Below are positions 50,507 through 60,675 of a stretch of 64,000 nucleotides of DNA, in pieces; the stretch's first letter is position 1; each line of letters begins with the position of its first letter. Source of the DNA: Balanoglossus misakiensis (taxonomy: Eukaryota > Hemichordata); contig CM082592.2 of assembly GCA_040954595.2 (NCBI GenBank), positions 7,192,001 through 7,256,000 on the forward strand, given 5' to 3'. The position numbers and the translations under genes were made by a program. The notes beneath the pieces are model-generated. The model was given only the letters and a program-made list of their open reading frames with translations, was not told where the DNA came from and searched no databases.

Positions 50507-51862
50507 TTATCGGACTTGAATGTCCATCAGAAACTGCAGTTCGTCTCTAAGGATGACGTCATCTATAGTAACGCTGATCTGACTCTTCAAATACGGATAG
50601 TTCGTGCTTGATGAGTCTCCATCGAGGCAGCCGTCGAATATTTCGCATCTGTACGCTTGGTAACCGTCGTTTTGCCTCCCGTCGATCAAAACCACGCGAG
50701 TCTTGTAGCTTTTTGTCGCATGGGCTCGGTTGGGGTACAACAGAAAAGTGATGTTTCGCTTCGGAAATGAGTCGTCACCCCCGGTTTTGGGCGGGCTCTG
50801 CTGGAAAACTTCAAGGCCCCACGATTCTGTCTTAGCCCCGTTTGCCGACAGAACGGCACAGTTGAATTTGGCCTGGCCACGTTCTCTCGACGGAAGGGCC
50901 TTCCATTTGACGATGCGAAGACCCGGTCCGTCCAGCTGAGCTATCTGATGGAGGTAGATGCGCGTTGAGAATTTCTCGGCGTTGAATATTCCTAGCTGTT
51001 TGTTCAGCAGGTGGTACTTGTATGCCTCGCTGATGTATTCCGTCAAATGCGATCCGGACCTTCCGACCAGATCCGACGTTTCCACTTCGTGTAGCTGCAG
51101 AGGTGTCATCTGGGAGAACCGGACCAGGGGGCCGAGTTTTGCGATGTTTTCGTCCAATTGTTCGACGCGAGTCTCGTTCACCAGCCACTTTTCGAGCTGC
51201 TTGAAAAGCGCCAGTTCGTCGTTCACGCCCACGTTAGAATTCTGCAGGATTTGGAAAACGACGTCAAAGTCGAACGCCTCCCAGTCTTGGTGGAATTTGT
51301 CGAAAACCTCTTGCAGTTTCAGCCCTATGATGTCCAGGCACTGCGTGGACAGAGCGCCTAAACTGTAGTGTCGGGCCTTGCTTAACCATTTTATTGCGCT
51401 CGCCGTGTTTCCGCCCATTTTCACCCGCCTCTTGACGTAGTCCTCGCACGCCTTCTTCAACACCCTGACGTCGTATTTATCGGCGAGGACGAGTATCGGC
51501 AGCGTGACGTCGGTCGTCAGCGTGATCGTTCCGGAGTACATGTATCTCAAAAACTCCCCAAAAACAGCCATGCAGTCGGCATCCTCCTCTAGGGTAATTT
51601 CGCACTTTTTGGAGTCGGTCCACTTTTCGTCCGTCAGCATCGTCTTGAAAACCTCGCTGTACATCGCCAGGAAAAATTTGTTGCACTGGAACGACGATTC
51701 CCCGACTTTCAACACGACATCGCTGACTTCCGGATTGCAAAACTGGCTAGTTATCAGTCCGACATGCTCTGAAACCGACCCTATGGTTTCAGAGTCGTCT
51801 TTTCCTATCTGTGTGACGCTCTTCACATCCTTTGGTGAAACGGAAGTGTTGGAGGCCTCCAT
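50507..51862 (-). CDS. BTB-BACK domain protein, BTBD17-like, single exon
   Basis: One uninterrupted 451-residue frame. Residues about 35-145 form a BTB/POZ domain (NPEVSDVVLKVGESSFQCNK, FLRYMYSGTITL, LADKYDVRVLKKACEDYV). Residues about 150-260 form a BACK domain (SALGALSTQ-like region, FDFDVVFQILQNSNVGVNDE, LFKQLEKWL). The C-terminal 180 residues resemble the beta-rich tail of BTBD17. Such proteins often act as adaptors, for instance for CUL3, but the partner here is unknown. Unlike vertebrate BTBD17 there is no obvious signal peptide, so a cytosolic protein is likely. GC content and CpG density are higher than in the neighbours, and it has no introns in a region where every other gene does. 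An origin by retroposition or ancient intron loss is possible. Confidence 0.9.
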   Translation of the reverse strand: MEASNTSVSPKDVKSVTQIGKDDSETIGSVSEHVGLITSQFCNPEVSDVVLKVGESSFQCNKFFLAMYSEVFKTMLTDEKWTDSKKCEITLEEDADCMAVFGEFLRYMYSGTITLTTDVTLPILVLADKYDVRVLKKACEDYVKRRVKMGGNTASAIKWLSKARHYSLGALSTQCLDIIGLKLQEVFDKFHQDWEAFDFDVVFQILQNSNVGVNDELALFKQLEKWLVNETRVEQLDENIAKLGPLVRFSQMTPLQLHEVETSDLVGRSGSHLTEYISEAYKYHLLNKQLGIFNAEKFSTRIYLHQIAQLDGPGLRIVKWKALPSRERGQAKFNCAVLSANGAKTESWGLEVFQQSPPKTGGDDSFPKRNITFLLYPNRAHATKSYKTRVVLIDGRQNDGYQAYRCEIFDGCLDGDSSSTNYPYLKSQISVTIDDVILRDELQFLMDIQVR

Positions 51863-52793
51863 TCCTCGCTTGTTTCACGTCGAAAAAGCTTGCTCAAAGC
51901 ACACACGCAATAAGAACGACGTGATACCTGGAATCACTGCCAGCAAACTGAATGAAAACCACAGCACATACCCGCTTTATTCATTGCGACCCCGTATGAC
52001 CAAAGGAAGTACTACTTAAAAGCATGATGTCATGTACTCAGCTAGATACTAGACTATGTACATCATAAATTACCTGCTAAACACATATAGATAGACATAT
52101 CATATATGCCAATGTCTGTACAACGTGTAGCCTCGAGAGCTGTCCTTCCTCGAAAATTAACAAAAACATGTCTCGCAAGTTTAATTCAATATTCCCACAG
52201 CTACTACAAATAACAATTAGCCAAACGACTCGTCCAATCCTGTTCACGTACACGGCTGAGTCATTCGTCTCTCGACCAAATGATCCATTGATATCCGACG
52301 TTCAGTCACCGTGTGAGTGGCCAAAACTGACGACATCTTCGGCTGGAATCGCCCCAATCCCTTATAACCCTACAGATTTCGAAATTTCCCCCTGAAAACC
52401 ACCACCCCCTCCCAGACATCATAAGGTTCACCTTTAGCTCTGCGTACAGGTCTGTGTGCTCCCGGTGTTACGCAGAGCTAGGTTCACCCCTGGTGATTAA
52501 GGGAAAGAGTACAATGTAGTTGATGCATAGAACAAAACTGACGAAAAAAGATCAGTGAACAGCAACCACTGCCCGATAGTTGGTCCATATTCAGGCAATT
52601 GACATAATCGTGAATCTGAATCCGATCGATGCTGAAGGGACGCCACATAATAAAAACGAACGAACAAGTGCTAGTATCTATAGATGGCGGCCATAGGCTT
52701 GAACTCCGGTGAACTTTTGAACCGCTGACCTTGCACACGTGACCTCCACAATTTGTTAAAACTGACAAAATATACGTAGGACCTTCGATAATC
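51863..52793. promoter_or_regulatory. Divergent interval between BTB gene and BOLA2
   Basis: 931 bp between opposite-facing starts, holding both promoters. It contains the 12 bp inverted repeat at 52435-52480. No coding segment is supported. Confidence 0.55.
52435..52480. repeat. Perfect 12 bp inverted repeat (hairpin)
   Basis: TAGCTCTGCGTA at 52435-52446 and its exact complement TACGCAGAGCTA at 52469-52480, with a 22-base spacer. It could be the ends of a small palindromic repeat or a structural element. Confidence 0.7.
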
Positions 52794-53361
52794 ATGTCTG
52801 GACCGATCACAGCGGACAGCCTCACAGAAAAGTTGAAACGAGATTTGGAAGCCGAACATGTGGTAAGAATGATCGACGTATTTTGTAACCGACCATGCTG
52901 TGTTTTATGCACAGTCACTACACTAGAGTGACTGCTATATGACTTTGTTTATACCCTCCCCACAGGAAGTTGAAGACATCAGCGACCCAGGCTGTGTTGG
53001 AGGGAAATTCATTGTACTAATTGTATCCGGAAAATTTGAAGGAAAGGCACTGGTACAAAGACACAGGTCAGTGGATGGGATCATGGTGTTCTGATTGTCA
53101 TATTTGATGAGATGGCGTACCCATCTCCTGCACGACATGGTAATATATTTCCCTCGCCCTGTTTGTGGGTGGGGGACGGGTGGGGGTAAGGTTCAATTTA
53201 TCGTATCAAAACTCGTGAAATAATGGTTGTCTGCTTTTCTTGTTTCTCTTCGCAGATTGGTGAATTCTTTTTTAAAAGAAGAACTGAAAGCTGATATCCA
53301 TGCCCTGTCTATGAAGACACTGACTCCGGAACAGTGGAAAAAACAACAAGAAAGCAGTTGA
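52794..53361 (+). CDS. BOLA2: BolA-like protein 2
   Basis: Cytosolic BolA family protein that pairs with monothiol glutaredoxin GLRX3 to pass [2Fe-2S] clusters in iron homeostasis. Three exons: 52794-52862, 52966-53066, 53256-53361; 91 residues (human 86). The sequence KLKRDLEAEHVEVEDIS, then KFIVLIVSGKFEGKALVQRHRLV, then HALSMKTLTPEQW matches the family from end to end. The cluster-ligand positions appear as Cys33 in the variable loop and a His in QRHR. The start ATG gives the standard N terminus. Confidence 0.96.
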
Positions 53362-53670
53362 TGAAAAACACAAAACATTCTATCAGTTTCAGTTGTGCTG
53401 TAATTGTCAGGGCGAACAAAAATGATGAATGACTGAATATTCTAGATCCTGTGTATAGTTCAACAGCTTTGAATTCTGACGCCATCTTCATGTACAACAC
53501 ACATTTGAACAGTGGTATTAACTGTGGGAATGTGCATATATGACAAAACAGTGGCTTTTATCCATGGGATTTTGCCTGTTTCTCCAGTTTAGCAAACTTG
53601 AGTGTCTGGCACAGGATATATGGATTTTACTTCAAGATTATTCATTGCTACTTATGTATACAGTACAGTT

Positions 53671-53763
53671 TTAACCCTTTTACCACAATGGTTCAATCCA
53701 AACCTATTGTTTTCTATGGTAAGGTTGGACCTCTGTAGAGGGAACTGGGGGTGACAGGGTTAA
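53671..53763. mobile_element. TTAACCC-ended short element, copy A
   Basis: A 93 bp segment starting TTAACCCTTTTACCAC and ending GTGACAGGGTTAA, so the ends are inverted copies. Its interior (CAATGGTTCAATCC, ATTGTTTTCTATGGTAAGGT) recurs at 56030-56132. It lies downstream of BOLA2. Confidence 0.65.
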
Positions 53764-53784
53764 AATGCCCAAGTAGCTAATGTG

Positions 53785-53790
53785 AATAAA
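53785..53790 (+). terminator. AATAAA poly(A) signal, BOLA2
   Basis: The first canonical hexamer after the BOLA2 stop, just beyond repeat copy A. The repeat would therefore be inside the 3' UTR. Confidence 0.6.
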
Positions 53791-53852
53791 ATATATTTTG
53801 AAATCAAACAAAAATGGTGTCATAGTTGACATTATTTGCATGCGTGTATATT

Positions 53853-53875
53853 CCCCCCCCCCCCCCCCCCCCCCC
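53853..53875. repeat. C homopolymer, about 23 bp
   Basis: An uninterrupted run of C between BOLA2 and the septin gene. Length is prone to sequencing error. Confidence 0.85.
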
Positions 53876-54089
53876 GGTCCCACGCCCTTGATGAGCGCCA
53901 CCAATGCGGGAAAGTGGAACTCTGGGATTGATTTGGAGACCAATATGGCGGCAGGTCTGAACTGTTGACACTTCTCACCGGGGTTTAGTCATTTTCCGCT
54001 CGATTACTAAGAGTTCCGATAAGCCTCTGTAGAGATCAACGACGTAGCTGGAATTTTACGACCGATCTGACATCTTTCCACAAACAGAC

Positions 54090-57000
54090 ATGGCTGCTGA
54101 GCATAGAACGGTAAGTTGGAAAGTTTGACACTTCCAAAGTTTTTCCGCCGAGTGGAATTTTTGGCCGAGCGATGGGTGTGATCGGCGCTTCCGCATTTTT
54201 ACTACGGTGTAAATTTCATCAACAAAAGTGAAATCGCTGTTCACGTGTACAGTAGACAGGAAGGGCGTGTTGTATATACTGCTAGTTCCGTGATCTATCC
54301 CCTCCACGTTAAAAATTAAGACGTGTGATCATCAGATGAATATGAGAACCTCGCCCATAAACTTTCGTTCTTCACCGGAGCTGCAGAGATTGCAGATTTC
54401 TATGGAGGTCAGATGTAGATCACATCGTGATCATCATCATCACAACCGATCTTACGAAGCCGGTGTGAATCGAGTAATATCATCAGGGAGTATTCAGTAA
54501 TAATCGTGTTATTATGGTTTAATACAGGGCTTGTCAGTGGACTGAACGTGTTTGCGAAACTAAAAAAATAACTGAACACTGAGATCAGCTTCCACTCCCC
54601 GTAAACACAGGACGGAATATGGCTGGCCGGAGTCATCTTACAGATGATTAAATGTGGCTCATAGTTTTTCAAAAGATGTTCAAAAAATATCAAATTACGT
54701 ATTTTCTATGGTGAAGAATCCTATTGGGGTGGTAGAAAAAGTGTTCTATCTTTCTTTTTGCAGTTCACCAATCCCGAGCAATCTGGGTATGTAGGCTTTG
54801 CTAATCTGCCTAACCAAGTGCACAGAAAATCGGTGAAGAAGGGCTTTGAGTTCACACTTATGGTTGTGGGTAAGTGTTGAGTCATTATGGAGCTACATCT
54901 TGTGGAATGTAATTATTATCAACCAGATGTTTGATATGAGGCCACCAAACAATATTGCACATGGCAAGGATTACAAGATAAAGCCTGCAGCCTTCAGTCT
55001 TGTTATTACCACATGTACTTATGTGGCATTGTTGATAAAAGGCCTAACCTTGAATGTGACAGACTGCAGTGATTATTTTTTAACTGCACTATAACTGGCC
55101 CACACTTGATTTTTTTTAGGTGAAGCTGGTCTTGGGAAATCCACTCTGGTCAATAGTTTATTTCTGACTGACCTGTATCCAGAAAGGCACATCCCTGGTG
55201 CCGCAGGTATGAACTGTGTGTCTTTTTCAGAACAAACTGATGATAATCACACTGCTAATCTTTGTAAAGATAAATTATCCATCATTAAATGTAAGTTTTA
55301 ATAGATAAAACTGGCATTTTAGAATGTATGATTTGCATGATGTATTTAACAACAGTCTATCTGTGATCCCGTCTCCTTGTAGAGAAAATCGATAAGACCG
55401 TTTCAATCGACGCGTCCACAGTGGAGATCGAAGAACGAGGAGTGAAGCTGCGGTTGACTGTGGTCGACACTCCGGGTTACGGTGATGCAATCAACAATGA
55501 GAACTGGTAAGTCATCTTGCATTTTATGTCTCACCCAAAATAGTCCTCTGCATGCAAATAAGAAACGTTGCAATATCGACTAGCCACGGTGCTTGCTCTT
55601 GTTGTAGTCCTGACACACTGCTGACATTTTCCTTTCAGTTTTAATCCAATCATCCAGTACATCGACGAGCAGTTTGAGCGATACTTACAAGATGAGAGTG
55701 GATTGAACAGACGCAACATCATCGACAACAGAGTCCATTGCTGCTTTTATTTCATTTCACCCACCGGACACGGGTAAGTTGTACCTTTTCTCTCAGCGGC
55801 AGTCAACTGACCATATTTACCCCGATTTCTGTGAATGCTGGGTTTAATATGTCTACCACCCATCTTTGACCAGTTGCTGTGCTGTATTCACAGGTTGAAA
55901 CCACTAGACGTAGAATTCATGAGAGCTTTACACAACAAAGTCAACATCGTGCCGGTGATTGCAAAGTCTGACACGCTCACCAAGAAGGAAATCCTGAAAC
56001 TTAAGACCAAGGTAAGACGGTAACCTGGCTTAACGCTTTCACCAAAATGGTTCAGTCCAGACCCATTGTTTTCTATGATAAGGTTGGACCTCTGAAGACA
56101 ATACTCATGAGTGGTAAAGTACCGAGGGTTAACAATCTCATTTGGTGTTATTTTTTCTCCCCCAATTTGTTTCAGGTCCTCAATGAAATCGAACAGCATG
56201 GAATTTCAATTTATAGAATTCCAGACTGTGATTCTGATGAGGATGAAGATTTCAAGGAACAGAACAGACAATTAAAGGTACAATGGCATTTGATAAAAAT
56301 TAGACCACCAGAATCATTTACTAACTTAATCATTATCAGTGCCTCTGTAAAAGATATTCCCATTTATAATGCAATATTCTTGAATTTTTAATTTCTAACA
56401 ATCATGATATTAATGTTGCATGATCTAAGAATGTCTCTTCAATTTTCAATGTGATTTCAGGATGGCATGCCATTCGCTGTGTGTGGGTCCAGTCAGCTCA
56501 TCGAAGTCAGGGGTCGTAAGGTCAGAGGTCGCCTATACCCATGGGGTGTTGTGGAAGGTATGCAGAAGTTTACATGATTGGATTCCTACGTTTTCCTGCC
56601 TATAGAAAAGGTTACATAAGTCTCGTCCAGTGGACAATGAATCGAACAACAGTTGTTTGTATTCCAAGAGGCTTAGGAAGAAAGCGTAGGTAAAGAGTAT
56701 ACTGATAATCTGAAAGAGAATGGCCGTGTAAATCTTGTTATGAGCTCCATTTCCATGTTTCATAAAACAAATTCTTTTTTCCTCCTACAGTTGAAAACCC
56801 GGATCATTGCGATTTCATCAAGTTACGCTCCATGTTAATGTGAGTACATTAAGGATTTGTGATTCATCCCTTATTAATATTCAGCAATCTCTTTTGAATT
56901 GTGGTGTTCCACTTCAATCAAATATTAACTGAAGTATGATATAATTTGTATATTTCCTCAGTACACATATGCAAGATCTGCAGGAGGTCACCCAAGACGT

Positions 57001-57499
57001 GCACTACGAGAACTTCCGATCTGAAAAACTGGCCAAGTCCGGAGGCGGCAAACCATTCAAACCGTAAGTTGTTATGCCAAATGCAGTAAGAAGCCGTGGG
57101 CTAATCAAAATGGTTTGGTGGAATAAGATGCAATGTGGCAGCCAACCGTCATTGTGATGAAAGGTTTAAGATGGTTCTAATGGTTCTAACGTATTTCTAT
57201 TCACAGAGCAAAGATGAAGAGAGATGACAGTGGTGAAAAGATGTCAGAGAAAGATAAGATACTATTAGAAAAAGAAGCTGAGGTGAGTGAATCCGTCATC
57301 TGCTTTCTTGTTTTTCCCAAACTTTCTATTTGTATTCCTCTCCAGTATATCAAACACAATATCACTTTATGTGTAGTCATACATAACAGCCATTGATTGT
57401 CTACCTCACGTCACACAGCTGAAACGAATGCAAGAAATGTTGGCCAAGATGCAACAGCAGATGAAACAGCAGGGCGAGGTGACTTCCCACAAGATATAA
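54090..57499 (+). CDS. SEPTIN2: Septin, SEPT2 group (septin-2-like)
   Basis: GTP-binding protein that polymerises into filaments and rings for cytokinesis, ciliary barriers and cortex organisation. Twelve exons: 54090-54110, 54764-54869, 55120-55206, 55383-55506, 55639-55773, 55894-56011, 56176-56277, 56461-56557, 56791-56839, 56962-57063, 57207-57282, 57419-57499; 365 residues (human SEPT2 361). GTPase motifs: G1 [10 protein letters not shown]3 DTPGYGD, G4 AKSD. The septin unique element is [21 protein letters not shown] short coiled coil follows ([19 protein letters not shown]) and ends EVTSHKI. The polybasic segment before G1 ([13 protein letters not shown]) is the phosphoinositide-binding position. 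The group (1, 2, 4, 5) is clear; this probably represents the single invertebrate member, so the vertebrate symbol is approximate. The first exon codes only seven residues. Confidence 0.94.
56030..56132. mobile_element. TTAACCC-ended short element, copy B
   Basis: Shares ATGGTTCAGTCCAGACC, ATTGTTTTCTATGATAAGGT and TTGGACCTCTG with copy A and ends GAGGGTTAAC. It is inserted in the septin intron between exons 6 and 7, directly after the donor region. Confidence 0.65.
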
Positions 57500-60400
57500 G
57501 AAATAGGCTCCCACTGGTGAGTATTCATTCTGTTCCGTCTGATAGTATCAGAATCTTGTGATCTTAAGGAGCCCTTTCGAGAAATTTTACTGTATTTTGG
57601 AAATTTGAATGTCTATAGGCTTTCATGTGTAATGTCTGTCACTGTTCTTCATCTCTAACAGAATTGGTCTTGGGTGTGCCCAAATAACCTCAAAATGCAA
57701 GACAAAAAAAATGACGGTGCAGGACTTTCGATGTAACCTCCATTCACCATAGTAACAAGGGTGTAGACATAGTGGTAAAATTTCAACTTTTTTTCATTGT
57801 ACACAGAATCTGGCATTTACAAACTATGAGTTACATGTAAAAAAAACCCAATCAAAGGTCAATTTCAGTATCTGTCTGTAGTAATCTGTACCATAACATT
57901 TTGTATTTCACTGAAACCGTGCTAGGAATTGTATTGTGTTTAAGCAATATTTTTATATTGTATTTAGTTTCCTTTTTCTTTAGTAATGCTCTTTTTTCGT
58001 GGGTGTTTTGTAGAAAACATCAGATGGTGCTGAGATATTTATTTTATAACCATAACAGTCAAGTACCATTGTAGAGATACTTATGCATTAATCATTGTCC
58101 CAAAATTCGTTGCTGAGTTCATATTGTGAGGGATTGGTACATTGTTGCCGATAATAAAAGGTATTCAAAGGTATTACAGTTGAATAAAATCAGGTATCAT
58201 TACTGGTACAGTACTTGTGAAATTCATCATGTCACACCAAAGTATATGGTCTTGCGACGCACACTTGTCCATCAACCTCCATTTTGACCTATCAGTATGC
58301 TTTATCACAGGACCCTGTTGACATTACTGACAGACACCAAAAAGTAGATCATTCAAATGGATTGTCAAATGGGAGTACATGTACTGTTTCATCCACAGAC
58401 AATTAATTTATGCAAATTATATGCATGTGAGGAACACTCAGCAATTTAAATATACAGTAACACCTGGCCATCATCAAAGAAACAGGTTCAAGTAAGGTCA
58501 CAATTATATTTGTATTGAATGTAAATTATTTTTGTCACGATAGTCAATTTTGAATGCTGTTTTGATACTTCAGTTTTTGTGAAGAAATAATTTTACATTA
58601 TGGTGATAAAATATGTTAATCTATGCATTCCAGGATCATATATATGCAGCAAAAAAATTATTGAGTTTGATATTTTACTGGCATAGAAATACAACAAAGG
58701 AATATGTGCAGATACATGTATCTGAATTCTGTAGTGTGTAGGTTCGGTTATGAAGGTAGAAAGTCAAGGAGGTTTTTGTTCTTCCATATGTCTGTTTACT
58801 TCAAGTATTAGATGTAAACATTTACTTCCCAATCACCATGACACGTACCACAATAATTGTAAATGCCTGAATTTTACAGTGTGCTTTAAGTTTTTACTCG
58901 GTATTGAAGAACTGCCTTCAAAAGTTAACCAGACAGTCATTCATGATTTTCTACAAACTCATTTTTCCTTAAAATTCACGTTCCTACTGCCATGTGGATA
59001 ATATGGATAAAAACGTCCAATCATCTTGCAGTTAATGAGAAATGCAACATTTGCCTTTCACAAAATTGCTTGAAGTGTAACAACATTTATGAGAACTTTT
59101 CACCAAACTCTGTCCTCTGACAAAATTTGTGTGCCTTAGACGTAATATCTCAGTAGTGTGTACATGTATTACGGTTGTATAGCATGCAATGCAGTATGAC
59201 ATCTTGCAGATGCATTAACACTTGTCGAAACTGAACACCACCTAGCAACTGTGTAGTGTGGGACCCACACCTGCAGAAGGGATGACACTCGCCCTTTAAA
59301 GTGATAGTAACTTCTGAAATCACTGTTCACAGTCTACAGGTTTCACTACATCTAGTCTTTCAGCACTGACATGAAAAAGTAATTATCTTTTGTAATATAG
59401 ATCTAAAACATAGTTTTTGTACTAGATATGTACGTTTACTGACCCTGTTTGTACACAGATCAAAGTTTAGAATTTTTTCGTTAAAAGTAAAACCCATGGA
59501 AAACAAACTATGCCATGATGGGCGTGTGGTAAACTTGTTTTACCATTAGTCACAGCGTATCATGGTCATTATTTGAACATTTTTGAGTTTAACACATTTT
59601 TTGTATGTTACACATTAAAACCATATTTTTAAGAGAACATGTTGTGGTGTCCGCTTTCGTTCTTGTACTTTTGTGATGATGCAGTAAAGACAAGCATTAT
59701 CACCTGGAAACTGAATACTTCATTAAATGCAGCATTTTAATCGCAAAGCGTATTCCATCGGATCAAACGAATGGCATGTTTATCATTATGTAATAAATAT
59801 ACAAGACAAAGTTATTTAATAAATATTGTTTAACTAGAGTGAAAAGTAAATGCTTGAAAAAACCCCGAATAATGCAAATATTCCTTACTTTAAATAGGTA
59901 AATCGTCATTGATGCAGCATATTGGCGAGTATAATGGCGTTTGCAGTAGAAGTCCTGCCACCAACGACACGAATTAGGTGTACCCCTTGTTTAAATTTTC
60001 AGCTGCGAGTGGTACAACGAAAGTTTGCGCAGAGTGTAAATTCTGAACACCAATAATAATAATAAAAATAATAAATACAAATAAATAGAATTGCTGTAGT
60101 CATGTGACTGAGAAGAATTTAAATAGAATAATTTTAGTACAAACGATGTTTGATGGTCAATTGAAATAATGCAGTCATAAATAATTTATATTAAGCATGA
60201 GTTAGAGCATAATAAATATTCACACAATAAATAAGGACACATTAAAATGTGTGTATCCAGTTAAAGTAATATACTTAGTTTTGTTTTCTTAACACCAAAT
60301 TTAAATAACGATTTCATAAACAAAAAAAAATGAAATCAACGGTAAATGCGATTTTTCATACATCATGTTACAATAAATTATTACAAGCTGCTCACCGTCG

Positions 60401-60675
60401 CAAAATGCGACTGTTTGCAAGAATGTACGACATGCAAAGTTGTCGTAAATGGGAACCTATACCCATTTACGGCAACTGCAAAAAGCTTCACTCTTTTCGC
60501 CCATAAAGTACGCATACCCTTCACAACGAAAATTACGACGAACAAATTCAACATCTGGAGAGAAACGAGCCGGAAATTAAGGTCAGTCGAATCTGGCGAA
60601 ACACGGCGTGGTTTTGTACAAAGGGCCAACACCCTAAAATCTTTAACGGTACAAGGCCCTTGGTCTGGAAGCAGA
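57500..60675. other. Convergent 3' region between septin and SLC27A-like gene
   Basis: 3.2 kb of AT-rich sequence. The septin 3' UTR probably ends at AATAAA at 58153-58158 or 58183-58188. The AT-rich stretch at 59700-60350 includes the 3' flank of the SLC27A gene. No coding region is supported. Confidence 0.6.
58183..58188 (+). terminator. AATAAA poly(A) signal, septin
   Basis: The second of two close hexamers (the other at 58153), about 690 bases after the septin stop. Confidence 0.5.

Noticed and set aside
51504-52019. 171-codon plus-strand frame
   Set aside because: Antisense shadow of the GC-rich BTB gene extending past its start.
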